Notes: generated by a model from the letters alone, not told the origin. A stretch of DNA of 64,000 nt from Isoetes taiwanensis (GCA_021234155.1 JAJEKV010000001.1:38424826-38488825), one strand, 5' to 3'; counted from the first letter of the stretch, positions 1 through 10,198 are shown. Numbers and translations: made by a program.

Positions 1-7
1 TCCACCA

Positions 8-832
8 TTAGATGATCCCTCTAGCTCTTCCACGTCCCAAATCTCTGGGACTAGAACAATTAGTGGCCAAATGTCCATATCCGCCATAATTATAATATCT
101 TATTTCCGTGTTCCTTGGACAATTCGCTTTCAAATGTCCAAATTTTTTGCATATGAAACACGGACCTAGTTTCCCAGAATTTGTCTTACCTTTTCCAACA
201 TACATTACCTCTGTATGATCATCCTCATCTCCTTCATTAACTAACTTCCTTTGCTCCAATTCAGTTCTGATCAGAGCTTCTGCCTTTTCTCTGTTTCTTC
301 CTACTATTCTAATAAGCGTACTTAATTGTCCAAAGCTAGAAAAAGCTCTGGCTAGATTAAGTACCTGGAACTCTCTCGTTATTGGTACCTTGGCAGCCTC
401 TAAGTCTGCAATAATATCATCAAACCTCTGGAAGAACTGTGTCAGATTATCACTTTCCTTGAATTTGTATTTTCTTAGTTCCCCGTCAAGCATCTCAAGT
501 TGAGAAGTATTTTTAATTTCATATGTTCTAACAAGATAGTCCCACATTTCTTTAGGTGTTTTATCCCTGAGCTTATGCATGATACTTGAACTTAATTTAC
601 TTGCAATGATTACTCTCGCTTCTTGCAATTTCCCTCTCAAGGCTGCAGAAGAACCAGAACCTTCTCCCAAAGGTGTATTAGTGGAACTACTCTCTCCTTC
701 TGCCTGCTCACCATCAGTAACTAGGTCCCACAGTCCTTCTGCCTCTAGGACATCTTTCATCCTTCCTTTCCATGCATCACATTCAAACACATTTATACCA
801 CTCAACAAGCTTGCTCCAAGTCTGGTTGCCAT
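8..832 (-). CDS. Ty1/Copia-type retrotransposon gag
   Basis: Open frame of about 274 codons starting at ATG 832, eleven bases past the primer-binding site, as in Copia elements; an earlier in-frame ATG at 868 lies upstream of that site and is less likely. The N-terminus (MATRLGASLLSGINVFECDAW...) and the middle (DKTPKEMWDYL, LRKYKFKESDNLTQFFQRF) read like the copia-type gag/UBN2 domain. A CCHC zinc knuckle is intact near the C-terminus (CFICKKFGHLKANC, CX2CX4HX4C). A second knuckle follows but its first two cysteines are Tyr and Gly (YYNYGGYGHLATNC). The protein would form the particle and bind RNA. A TAA ends the frame at 8-10, so pol is either beyond the window edge or separated by this stop. 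Confidence 0.78.
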   Translation of the reverse strand: MATRLGASLLSGINVFECDAWKGRMKDVLEAEGLWDLVTDGEQAEGESSSTNTPLGEGSGSSAALRGKLQEARVIIASKLSSSIMHKLRDKTPKEMWDYLVRTYEIKNTSQLEMLDGELRKYKFKESDNLTQFFQRFDDIIADLEAAKVPITREFQVLNLARAFSSFGQLSTLIRIVGRNREKAEALIRTELEQRKLVNEGDEDDHTEVMYVGKGKTNSGKLGPCFICKKFGHLKANCPRNTEIRYYNYGGYGHLATNCSSPRDLGRGRARGII

Positions 833-842
833 CACAAACCCT

Positions 843-854
843 GCTCTGATACCA
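843..854 (-). other. Primer-binding site for tRNA-iMet (Copia)
   Basis: On the minus strand this reads TGGTATCAGAGC, the standard primer-binding site of plant Copia elements, complementary to the 3' end of initiator tRNA-Met. It sits just upstream of the gag start and fixes the orientation of the element. Confidence 0.8.
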
Positions 855-855
855 A

Positions 856-2090
856 TGATGATTTTCAAGGCAAATTTAGTTGCATATTTCCCAAGCTATA
901 AGAATGCTACATCATTATTAGATATTAAAACTATGGAAACGTCATTTACAACTACAAAATAAAATATGGATGAGACCTTTGAGCTACTGTAGCAATGGGA
1001 AATTCAGAGCAATGCACCAGAGAAATCCTACTTAGTCATACATATTCATTGCTAGAAAGAATGGTCCCCCCTAGGGACCAATCCGACTCCTCCTCTCCTG
1101 CTCGTTTCCAATTGTGTCACCTCCGGATTTATCCTTCTGTAACCCATTCCGTTCGGGACAGTCTGATTTTGTTTCTATCCCAAGTTGGTAAACCCGTCAA
1201 CTTTTCATAGGACCGTTTACTCTATTTCCATTTAAAGTCATTAACCGACCACATAATCTGCTGGCCAATGGTCATGACTAAAATTCAAACATGAAACTTA
1301 GTGAATAGTGTCACTATGATTTACTCCCGAAATTAAACTAGGTTAAACCTAGTGTTCTTTATCTTTTTTGTTGTTTGTCAGGTTCCTTCTTCTATTCTTC
1401 TTTTCTTGAATATAATTCCATGACCACAATAGTCTTCACCCACCGGGGTGTCTGCAAGGTAAAGCTTCATCCATAGCGCAGCAGTTAATCACTGTAACTC
1501 GAACATACTTATCCCCGAGTGGAATTCCATGACAGTTTGCAGTCGGATCGATGGAGTCGATCTTGCATAATCCTACTTTCTTTTTCTGATTTGTAGTTAA
1601 CATGAAACATTCATCTTCGACACTGCAGACAATTGCCTATTCAGACGCCTACTATTAGAAATTATTATACAAGCTATAGGAATGAGATGCGTACCAGAAT
1701 TCTGTAGCCATTCTTGAGAAGCTGATTCGAGTTCTCGAAATCACAAGCGCTATGGAAACGCAGACGGTCGGGAAAAATTCGAATTAGAAGAAAGATTAGG
1801 TTAACTACATTTAGGCGGAATAAAAGTAATCAGTGAAAGAACATGGTAGATTGGCTTTTAAAAACTCAACGAAAGAAGTCGGCGGATGGGTTCTTTTTTT
1901 TTTTGAAAGTGAATCTTCGTCATTATTATTTTTTTGTGTCAAGAATATTTTGAAACTGCGTATTGAGTTTTCTTGAAATTCAATTTTTTTGTACAGGTAG
2001 AAAAAGCTATTTCTTAGCAGCTCATTATCTTCGAGCAGCTCGAGCACTTATCCAGACGACCTTCCGACACTGTTACTAGGCTATCCGGAG
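856..2090 (-). other. Probable 5' LTR of the left Copia element plus flanking DNA
   Basis: By position the 5' LTR must begin on the plus strand just after the primer-binding site, near TGATGATTTTC at about 857. I cannot place its outer end because the partner LTR is outside the window, so no TG...CA pair or target duplication can be checked. No gene is recognisable between 870 and 2090. Confidence 0.35.
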
Positions 2091-2570
2091 ATGTCTTCTA
2101 AAACGAGAGGTGGTCGAGACGGACAGGGCCAAGGAAGCAGTGGCAGAGGAAACTCAAAATCTGGCTCTTCTCAAGTTTCAGAGGAAGTTGATCAGACCCC
2201 TATTCAAGGTATTTAATCTGCCTTTTCGCCACAAAATACACACTGTGTAGAGAATATTATGCTTCGCATGAGTTTGAGTTATTTCCTTGCAACATACAAG
2301 GTATATTACCTCCAGTCAACGCTCTGATTCTCTATTTTTTAGAATATAATTTTGCTTTGTTTTTTAGAATATAGTTCTTAGTAATTTTTAACAAAGGAGT
2401 ACACACCCATTTAGAATATAATTTTTAGTAGTTTTAAATAGAGGGGACACGCTCAGCATGAACTGGAGGTTTGACAATTAGAGATAGCAGTCTTCAATGA
2501 GGGTATGTAGTGTAAAATATGGATGCATAAAGGGTAGTTTAAAATATGGATGCATACTAATTTAGCTTCA

Positions 2571-2662
2571 AATTCACGCCAAGCGTGGTCCACAATAGGA
2601 GCTACCAATATGCCAAGCATGAATTATACTAATTTAGCTTTAAATTCACGCCAAGTGTGATC
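2571..2662. repeat. Palindrome cluster A1, inside intron 1
   Basis: Three copies of a short palindrome (arms CACGC and GCGTG around CAA or similar) at 2575, 2611 and 2647, exactly 36 bases apart, each preceded by AT-rich DNA such as AATTTAGCTT. The cluster ends 46 bases before the exon 2 acceptor. Confidence 0.75.
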
Positions 2663-3773
2663 TCCTGTTCAGAAAAGTATTCAAAATCATGTTCATCTTC
2701 TTTTGCAGTGCCTAAGAGGAAGAAAACCCCTAATAATTCGGGGTCTATTCCTGGTAAGAAGCCAAGGGTAGATGACCAAGATGCAATACCATATGATCTC
2801 ACCCTAGATGATGAAGGGCCTATTCTTATAGCAACCACTGACCCTGCATGCCCTGAAGAGGAAATGGACGAGGGTGCCGAGTAGTACGTTGACCTCGCCA
2901 AGACAAATGGCAAGCTCGCCTTAACGCTCTTCTCGAGAAAAAAGGAAGCAGATAAGATAACCAAACAAGGGATCCTAATCTCTTGTGAGGAAGAGGACGA
3001 TACCAACTGCAAATTGCTCTTGGAGATGGCACATAAGCAGTAGAAAGATTTGCTCAAACTTACTCATTGTAGAGCTACTGCATACAAAGATACTTTCATG
3101 AAGACAGATGTGAACGGTGAGACATGTTTTAAGTATGGCTGGCCCATTAATGTAGCAGTTATACCAATATCTATTTGCCACGGGGTTACAGCTGTGCGTA
3201 GTGAATTCTGGGACGCTTATGCACAAAAAAGCTGCCAGATACTATGGGTAGGGTGCCTCCTATTGATGTAAGCATCTTTGACTTGAATGTGACAGAGATG
3301 AGAAAGACTCAGGGGCTAGACGACACTGAGACCATTTGGGTTTTAGACCAGTGCCTGAAGAAGGGAGTCTTATACAAGAAGAGTGCTTTCACTAAGGATA
3401 GGATGTCCTTCCTTGAGTGCTGCAGCCATGTGAAGGATATACATATAATGAAGTCAGCTGTAGGAGCTGAGTTACAAAGGCTTTCGGGGGATGTGGCATT
3501 ATCTGAAATTGGATTGCTGGACAAATACAAGGTCAGTAATGATGACATCAAGAAGTTTATATTCTGGTCAAATGACTTCCTAAAGAATTGAAAGGCTAAA
3601 AATGCAAAACATAAAGAGACTCTATCCCCTAAGATACTGGTCGAGTTGAGAAGAAAAGTGGCCCTTGTGAGAAGATTACTGGAGAAGAAGACACTGTCCA
3701 GTATTCAGTCTCCATTGGGTATAAAGGTCTCTTGCCAGAATCAACTACTTGACTTAGAAATATATTACTTTTT

Positions 3774-4493
3774 GTGTTGGACAGTAGGGGTGGGAGAGGA
3801 GATATGGGCATGAACCAAAAGGACTACAACATCTTCTTTACCAGCTGTATAGGATTAACAACTGAGAGTTCCTTTACTATTGTCATCGTTTGTCCTTTAG
3901 GTGACTCACATCTGCATGCATTATCTGCTGCTCATGATCTGGAGTGCCTCAAAGTTATTAGGGAGGGATGCCTAATATATGATGTTAGGGATAATGAGCT
4001 GTTAACAGGATGGAAGATGGCACATGTGATCTTCATTATGATATCTATGCTGTCAGACGAGGAATATGATAATGCTAAGGCCAAGGGTGACAACAACAGT
4101 GCATTGGAATGTTTTCTTCTAGATGATCCAGACTTAAGAACAATATTCTTTCATACAGAACAGGATTTGGATCATGAAGATGAGTCAGAAGAGGATGAGG
4201 ATCGGGACCCTCTCCTACGTGGTGAAATCAAGTACAAGCCACTAACTAAGGAGAAGGGCCCCTTAAATAAAAATAGATTTTCCCCGTCTTTGGCTGCTTA
4301 CCTCGTCGAGGCATTTGTTTCAATTAACACAACGTGCTTGGAGCTTCATGTTGGAGGTTATATTGCCCGAGAAGCTCTTATGGGTGTTAGAAGATGTCAC
4401 TGCTTTGTGAGTGATGAGCAGGCCAAAGACTTTCTTGAGCCATTCCTCATGCATGTACTTGCCAAATCTCCTATAAGCCCTTATGCAACCTAA
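3774..4493 (+). pseudogene. Possible degenerate DNA N-methyltransferase-like segment of the 2091-5765 gene
   Basis: Part of exon 2, 239 codons from a CTG-type position, with the first ATG inside. Near residue 20-32 it reads DYNIFFTSCIGL, in the place and style of the DPPY-type motif (xxIIFTDPPYGL) of N4/N6 DNA methyltransferases but without the DPPY residues. Near the end, RFSPSLAAYLVEAF then CLELHVGGYIAREALMGVRR followed by CFVSDEQA resembles their SAM-binding block (VLDPFAGSGTT...AAL..GRR.. E.D), again with the key residues changed. Between them lies a very acidic stretch (HEDESEEDEDRD). If the reading is right, the fold would be a methyltransferase with a dead active site. This is family knowledge applied by eye and could be wrong. 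Confidence 0.33.
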
Positions 4494-4954
4494 AATCTTC
4501 AGCAATCAAAAGCCTCGTGGACTTGTCCAATTCAAAAATGGACGATGGTTCTAGTGAGGGAACTAGTAATCCGCAGCCTGATAAGGAAAGTAATGAGCAA
4601 GTGGCTGCTAAATTGGCTTCTCAAAGTAATGTGATGAAGGCGAACATAGGGAATATCCTTGCCTCTCTTGCGGGTGATGCAAGCAACAATAAAATAGATT
4701 CACAAGTTAACAAGGATCTAATTAATAAGGCGACCGAGAGTGAAGGGACCATTGATAACCCAAGCGACTCTAATGATTCACAGGTTTGCCAAACCAATAC
4801 TAAAATAATGTCAGTTGTGAAGGACGTAGAGGAACTAATAGAAAATAACAATTCTAACAGTCAGAAGAGCACGAAGATTAAGGGTGGCGAAGGGGAGAAT
4901 GACGCCGATGACGGCAGTGAAACTGAAGATGATAGGTATGGCCTTGCAGATGAA

Positions 4955-5092
4955 ATCGCGCCACGCGTGATTTAATTTACCTTTGCTTTTAAGTCACGCC
5001 AAGCGTGCTTTGATTATATTTCATTGTCACACTAAATCACGCCGAGCGCGATTTGATTACGCCTAACTCAAATCACGCCTGGCGCGTTTGTA
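4955..5092. repeat. Palindrome cluster A2, inside intron 2
   Basis: Four further copies of the same palindrome family (AATCACGCCAAGCGTGATT-like) at about 4957, 4995, 5038 and 5074, spacing 36-43 bases, within the 207-base intron 2. The two introns of this gene share this motif and I did not see it elsewhere in the window. Confidence 0.75.
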
Positions 5093-5142
5093 TTGTTTGT
5101 GTGATCATATCTTGCTGACCAAATACATGTTTGATGTTTCAG

Positions 5143-5765
5143 CTTGCCTTGCATTTCTAAGAAGATTGTGGTGTTCGACCTAAACAGAGTCCTTTGTAAG
5201 ACTTTTCCGAAAAATAAAGTGGCTAGAGATCAGTTTCATCAGTCACCAGTAGAATCAAATTCCAAGTTGATCTATCCGTGGCCGCACTTGAAGGAGATGC
5301 TAGATGAGGTATTTAGGTTATTTCAAGTTGGTATTTGGTCATCCATGAAACTAAGGAACATCAAGGATACTTTGGAGGCACTGGGGGAAATGTGTAGACA
5401 TTGGTTGACCTTTTGGGATCAGCACAAATGTGTGAAGTTCACTAATCCCAAGGATCCAACAGGTAAGCCTATCTTCATCAAACACTTGAGTAACATGATG
5501 GACGAACTTGGTATCAAGAATAAGAACAATATAATTATAGTGGATAATGATGCAGGCCCTGAATCCACCATCTTACGATCCAAAATTTTTTGTGACAGAT
5601 GATTTTCTGGTGAAGTTTATGTCTATTATGAATAATTTGGCTATGGGGATGATAGTGCGTGAAGTGTTAGATTCACACCCAAACCTAGATAGAACGGCTA
5701 ACATGGAACCACACCTTGTTAAATACGTGGAAAAAACATGGATTGATCTCTTAAAGTTTTATTAG
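5143..5765 (+). pseudogene. FCP1/NLI-interacting-factor-like (HAD) phosphatase domain, exon 3
   Basis: The exon follows a clear acceptor (GATGTTTCAG) and joins in phase to exon 2 (AG + C makes Ser). The frame reads KIVVFDLNRVLCKTF, which matches HAD motif 1 of FCP1/NIF phosphatases but with the second Asp of DxDx(T/V) replaced by Asn, as in some plant family members. It continues with VGIWSSMKLRNIKDTLEAL (motif 2 region, typical WSS) and NIIIVDNDAGP (motif 3 region with Asp-Asn/Asp). A +1 frame change at about 5560 leads to NPPSYDPKFFVTDDFL..., and the frame ends at TAG 5763. FCP1-like enzymes remove phosphate from Ser/Thr, classically on the RNA polymerase II tail; the missing acid makes activity doubtful. 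Confidence 0.6.
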
Positions 5766-5814
5766 AATATATGATATTTTTGTATGATATTTGTGTCATG
5801 TATCCATAATTTCG

Positions 5815-6284
5815 GGTCTGCAATTGTCTCGCAACACTGATGACGTGGACCTCTTAGCCTAAACTCCATGTGACATGCTCCATTTTGATGCTCTTGATAC
5901 CTTCTGCCAGTTCACTAGCATGCAGGTTAACTTAATCAAAACCGAAGTGCTGGTAGTTTCATCCTCGCACTAGCCACTGAGTCTCTCCTTCACCTATCAG
6001 AGTCAAAATATGGAGGTGGCTCCCAGTTACAAGTATTTAGGAGTGGAGTTTCCTACAACCATACACATCCAGTTGCATGTCACAACAGGCTAGAAAGCAC
6101 TATATCCCATGTAGAAAAATAGTCACAAAGCAGAGTTATATGCCTGGGGCCTTCAGTCGCACTTGTTTCGGTCTTGATAGAGCATGTTCTCTTATATGGG
6201 GTTGAGGTTTGGGGCCCGGTGATATCTCTCGCTACCTGGAATGATATGGAGCAAGGGCAAAAGAGTGTTTTATGGGAAGAAAAA
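5815..6284 (+). pseudogene. LINE reverse-transcriptase relic, part 1
   Basis: Reads TDDVDLLA (from a YADDV-type catalytic motif), then FTSMQVNLIKTEVLVVSS, SYKYLGVEF and LLYGVEVWGP, the standard order downstream of the catalytic box in plant LINE reverse transcriptases. It compares well in pattern with YADDVVLLA...LLYGVPIWGPEL of the minus-strand LINE at 16.4-18.2 kb. Stops and frame changes are frequent. The sequence resumes at 7479 after an insertion. Confidence 0.7.
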
Positions 6285-7478
6285 TGCCGTTAGCGCCTAA
6301 GGCGCCGTTCTTGGCCGGCTAGAGGGCAGCGGCCGCCCTCCCTCCCGCAAGCCATCACAGCGGATCTATGCAGCAAAATCAGTGCTTCTGGATGCTAGCA
6401 AGGCAGATGGACAGATTTTTTCTGGGACTGAACAACATATGCATGTATTTCTTCCTTTTTCCGGCGGCAATTCTACAGCAGGTCCACTAACGTGGTTTCC
6501 TTCTTTTTACATCTATTCCTCTGGAGTAGACAAGCTGAAAGGGTAAATCCAGCAGAGCAGTTGGAGGTCGGCCTATAAGGTGAAGAAGGAAAGAAGCTGT
6601 AAGATTTGAAAAAGGTTTTGATTTATATCATATAGAAAGTAAAATCCAGTTTCTTGGAAAAATCCATTCATGGTCTTTCTCTTCCACCATTTCTTTCTAG
6701 CAGAAATGTCTTATAGATGAATTGGATGATCAGAAAGATGTTTTTCAGATAGGGGAACCCTTTTGAACAGTACATAATTTCTGAGATTTGAATTGGAAAT
6801 GCAAAGACAACAGGTTCTATGACTAATTTGCGGTGCGTAAAGATTATCTTTGAGCACTTTCGGTTCTTGGTAATTGCAATGCCAAGAACCTCATGACCAG
6901 AAGATGCTTCACTGGCTGTGCTCAAATATATGTTTGAGTGAAAGATTATTCTAAGCACTCGGTTCTTGGTACTGCTATGCCAAGAATCTCATGACCAGAA
7001 TAAGTACTGACGCTTAACTGGTTATGCTAAAATATATATTTGAGGAAGTGCTCGCTCAGGTACTGATGCTTGAGCTTCTTTCTAGTCTGTTGTTGTGTCA
7101 TTCAGATATTCAGCTATGCCTTGCACTGAGTAAGGTTAGATATTCCTATTCCTCTCCTAAGAAATTTTGGAGTATTCAATTGCTTCCTCTAAGAGGATTA
7201 CATCATTCAGGAGCCTGCATGGTTAGCCTTTGTATTGTCATACATCTTCTAGTTACCAGGTGGGAAGAGTAATCCGAGGACGTCAAGCATATCAGCTATA
7301 AGAGCAATTCATGTGCTTTATGTATATCTGCTGTAGAGCATCTAATAAGTTTCTGCAAAATAGAGAATGAAGAAGTTGAGATTACTCCTGTAGTAATTCT
7401 CTATGAGCATGATACATTGTACTATTTTATCTATATAATACAAAAAAAAATTCGTTCCCTCAAAAAAAAAAAAAAAAG
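6285..7478 (+). mobile_element. Poly(A)-tailed non-autonomous retroelement, copy 1
   Basis: This 1.2 kb block interrupts the LINE relic. It starts GC-rich (about 6290-6360) and ends in a run of about 16 A at 7463-7478. The bases before it (GATATGGAGCAAGGGCAAAAG, from about 6245) recur right after the A-run (GATATGGAGCAGGTGCAAAAG), which is the expected target-site duplication of a LINE-mobilised insert. It carries no long open frame. A second diverged copy lies near 10640-11850; shared landmarks include CTTTCTAGCAGAAA, AAGCACTCGGTTC and TGCCAAGAAC. Confidence 0.68.
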
Positions 7479-7604
7479 ATATGGAGCAGGTGCAAAAGGC
7501 ATTTTGGCTCGGGCGCTTAAGGTCAAGTCCAACAGTCCCATATCAAATTCTGCTACAAGAGAAAGATTTCCTACCCCTTCAAAGGGTCGCACTAGGCTGC
7601 CATA
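7479..7604 (+). pseudogene. LINE relic, part 2
   Basis: Continues the LINE frame after the insertion: DMEQVQKAFWLGRLRSSPTVPYQILLQE, the equivalent of the KELEAVQKMFLKEELG region of LINE reverse transcriptases (short quotes: MEQVQKAFWLGRL). It stops at the left end of the inverted-repeat element at 7605. Confidence 0.6.
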
Positions 7605-7680
7605 GGGCAAAAGTATGCTGGTGGGGTACAAATAAACGCGACGCAGCACCCAGCATCCAGCACACTTTTTTTTTGTTTTT

Positions 7681-8180
7681 CATAATCGGCCATGCAATTC
7701 GATCATACATGCAAAATTTCAGGGCCTAATTTGGGATATTGAGTGAGCAATTAGAGAAAACCCATTTCTGCAGCAATTTTGGTAAAACAGAACAAATTTT
7801 TTTAATTCAGCCCAAATTAAGCTAAATCAGAGGGGCTTTTCAGATTTTCATAATCGGCCATGCACCCATATCATACGTGCAAAATTTCAGAACCTAATTT
7901 GGGATATTGTGTGAGCAATTAGAGAAAAACCATTTCTGCAACAGTTTTGGTACAGTGAAGAATTTTTTAATTCAGTCCAAATTAAGCTAAATCCGCGGGG
8001 GCTTTTCAGATTTTCATAATCGGCCATGCACCCATATCCTACGTGCAAAATTTCAGAACCTAATTTGGGATATTGAGTGAAAAATTAAAGAAAAACCATT
8101 CTTGCAACAGGTTTTTTGTAAAACAATGAGAAATCTCTTAAGTCAGCCCAATTTAAGCAAAATTAGATGGGGCTTTTAGG
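7681..8180. repeat. Three tandem ~167-bp units
   Basis: CATAATCGGCCATGCA begins each unit at 7681, 7849 and 8015, spacing 168 and 166. Each unit continues with ACGTGCAAAATTTCAGAACC-like sequence, GGGATATTGTGTGAG-like sequence and AGCCCAAATTAAGC-like sequence, with about 10 percent divergence. Confidence 0.85.
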
Positions 8181-8446
8181 CTGAATATGGTCGAAATAAC
8201 AATCCTACCTTGGTGGATAAGTTTTATGAAAAGATATGATGGATTGAGCAACTAATTGGAGATTCACATGCCAATTTGGAGTTTGGGTCATTTCTGCGCA
8301 CTAGTCAGACTCCAATCTAATGAAATCGATGCTAATCTGATGGAAAATTCGAGCAATGTGGAACGATTCTTGGCTGAAGAATCCTCTTAACAAATGAAGG
8401 GTGTAAAAAAACGAACCCACCAGCACCCAAAAAAAAGCAGGAAGCA

Positions 8447-8489
8447 GGGGTGCTAAAAGCATGCGTCCGGACGCGTGCTTTTGCACCCC
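8447..8489. repeat. 43-base palindrome at the right end of the 911-bp element
   Basis: Arms GGGGTGCTAAAAGCATGCGT and its near complement, centred on TCCGGA, ending in GCACCCC. Only a few positions are unpaired. It could extrude as a hairpin or cruciform. Confidence 0.8.
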
Positions 8490-8515
8490 ACCAGCATCCA
8501 GCATACTTTTGCCCC

Positions 8516-9030
8516 ATATCATCTAATTTCAGAAGGTGGTTGGTATGGGTGATGCTCAACTCCCCAATCTTGCTGACATAGTGGAGGCCCACAATGCCAT
8601 GAAGCCTTTTAGAAGGAAGAGCAAGCTTAGTGGTTCTCCCAATGGAATGTCCAGTCACATAGGTGCATCCATGTCCAAACTGAGGAGGATGACAATCACT
8701 TGCGGCAGTACCTTGATGTATGCTTCCTTAGCAAACTATGGGATGCAGGTGCACTGGCACAAGTTAAGACATCACATTACTAGCAACAGATTAATCCCAT
8801 GCTCACACGAGGCCCACAACACTACCTACATATACCTTTGCCCATGAAGAGACGTAAAGTGATAGCCTCTATTTACACGGATGTGCATTGCCTCTGCATT
8901 GTGATAGTCAGATGGACTCAGGAGGCACGTGAGGGCAGGTTTTGTCAGTGTTGCCAACTCGAAGCCATTTAGGATGAATATCATGCCCTTCAGATCTGTC
9001 CAACGTTCGATTAAATCTGGGCATAGTATG
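8516..9030 (+). pseudogene. LINE relic, part 3 (C-terminal Cys/His region)
   Basis: In one frame it reads PLPMKRRKVIASIYTDVHCL, then VRWTQEAREGRFCQCC, then DEYHALQICPTF. This is the C-terminal pattern of many plant LINEs (fixed RxxGSHxLxIxxxRW, CxxC, DExH, C). In-frame stops are present. Together with 5815-6284 and 7479-7604 it forms one LINE copy split by two insertions. Confidence 0.62.
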
Positions 9031-9039
9031 CATGAATAA

Positions 9040-9612
9040 TTTAAGGGCTATGTTTAATAATCTGGCGATTTTTTAGCACATTTTCAAAAGAATATTGGCT
9101 AGAGTAGATGGAAAAAAGTGGAGTAAAAGATAATAATTTTGGCTTGACTTTTTTCGCACCTGCACAAGCCTTTGCACTCTTTAGCCAACCATAGAAAGTA
9201 AGAGTGCGAAAATTTGTAATGTTTAGCTAACCATAGAAAATTTTAGAATGAGTTTTGGGCTATTTTAGCTAAAGTAATTCTAGATAATAAGAAAATATGA
9301 GATGATTATTTATTTCCTAGCATCATGGAATAATTTGAGGACTAGATTCAGCGAGTTGGCATTTTTTTAGCATGTTTCCACATAAGAAATGATCAAAATA
9401 AATGGAAACAATTAGAAAAAGGGTATAATACTTTTAGCTTGAATTTTTTTTTGTGCCGACACCTCAGAATTTTTTGGGATAAATTTTGAATTAGTTTAGC
9501 TAAATATTAGAAAGTATGAGAGGGAAAAGTTGAAGAGTTTAGCTAAATCATAGAAAATTTTGGGATTAGTTTCGGGCAAGTTTACCTAAATCCATGGTTA
9601 AATAGAAATATG
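9040..9612. repeat. Tandem duplication of a ~290-bp AT-rich unit
   Basis: Copy 1 (about 9050-9330) and copy 2 (about 9345-9610) share in the same order GATTTTTTAGCAC/TTTTTTAGCATG, GGAAA...AAGTGG/AGGGTATAA, TTTTGGCTTGA/TTTTAGCTTGA, TTTGCACTCTTTAGC-like text, CATAGAAAATTTT and GTTTCGGGCAAG/GTTTTGGGCTAT. No coding potential was seen. Confidence 0.6.
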
Positions 9613-9710
9613 TGATTAGCAATTTATCCCTTGACTGTATGTTCAGTTGGCCTCGCGCAGCCAGCCGTTGCGTGTGTTATTAGCCCGGGGGATTCAGTAT
9701 TGTTTGTAGT

Positions 9711-10010
9711 ATGGGACATGTACATGCAATAAAGGGAGATTTTTTCTACCATTTCACATTTGTATACTTACCATTAGGGGGTTTTTTCACCATTATCTGG
9801 GGCAAAATATATACTTTAGGGGTTAAATTAGCTTTCAAAGATCAGTATACTAGGGATGTTTTTGGCCACCCTACGAACGCAGATGTCCATACCCCGTTAT
9901 TACTAAGTGCATTCCCTGGGGTTATTAGGCATGCCCTCGATGGACTTATTGAGATCATGTCTTTAGAGGTCTTGGATACACGCACTCCGATATGTCCTCT
10001 AGGGCGATAA
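9711..10010 (+). CDS. Hypothetical 99-codon open frame
   Basis: Begins MGHVHAIKGDFFYHFTF and has a hydrophobic stretch (VYLPLGGFFTIIWG) near residues 20-33. No family is recognised, no neighbours support it and the length is within what chance allows, so it may not be a gene. Confidence 0.15.
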   Translation: MGHVHAIKGDFFYHFTFVYLPLGGFFTIIWGKIYTLGVKLAFKDQYTRDVFGHPTNADVHTPLLLSAFPGVIRHALDGLIEIMSLEVLDTRTPICPLGR

Positions 10011-10142
10011 TGAATTGTACCCTGGTTTCTCATTCTACAGTTTCGCAATGTACCTATTGCTGCAAAAGTTACTAACAATAATATATTTATCATTCTCTTT
10101 GTTTAGCTCCCATAGGCCAATTAGTCAGTGTGGATGAAAAAT

Positions 10143-10198
10143 CCATTCTATTCCATTCCATTCCATTCCATTCCATTCCATTCCATTCCATTCCATTC
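10143..10198. repeat. (ATTCC)n microsatellite
   Basis: About eleven nearly perfect pentamers of ATTCC in a row. Confidence 0.95.

Larger units (their letters stand above)
2091..5765 (+). pseudogene. Decayed three-exon gene: acidic/methyltransferase-like region plus FCP1/NIF-like phosphatase domain
   Basis: Exons can be placed by splice sites that keep phase: exon 1 2091-2208 (MSSKTRGGRDGQGQGSS...), intron 2209-2708 (GTATTT...TTTTGCAG), exon 2 2709-4935, intron 4936-5142 (GTATGG...GTTTCAG), exon 3 from 5143. Exon 2 starts with a basic, NLS-like stretch (VPKRKKTPNN, KKPRVDD) and an acidic stretch. It is broken by in-frame stops at 2882 (TAG), about 3040 (TAG) and 3589 (TGA) and by several frame changes, yet long stretches still read as protein. 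Exon 3 carries the phosphatase-like domain. No TIR or LTR was found tightly around it, so it may be a dead host gene, a captured gene or the coding part of a decayed transposon. Confidence 0.6.
7605..8515. mobile_element. 911-bp inverted-repeat DNA element with internal 167-bp tandem repeats
   Basis: Left end GGGCAAAAGTATGCTGGTG, right end (reverse complement) GGGGCAAAAGTATGCTGGAT, so about 17 terminal bases match. It sits inside the LINE relic, which continues on both sides. ATA precedes the left end and follows the right end after one extra C, so a 3-bp target duplication of the Harbinger type is possible but not clean. Inside are three tandem units and, next to the right end, a 43-base near-perfect palindrome. 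No transposase is encoded, so it is non-autonomous. Confidence 0.65.

Noticed and set aside
579-962. Plus-strand frame over the Copia gag
   Set aside because: Antisense shadow of gag and the primer-binding site; no motifs.
2571-5092. CRISPR-like array for the regularly spaced palindromes
   Set aside because: Units are in eukaryotic introns, few in number, and the spacers are related AT-rich sequence, not unique; no cas genes.
10143-10198. ATTCC pentamers as a human-type satellite contaminant
   Set aside because: Only eleven units, flanked by unique plant-like AT-rich sequence; a simple microsatellite explains it.
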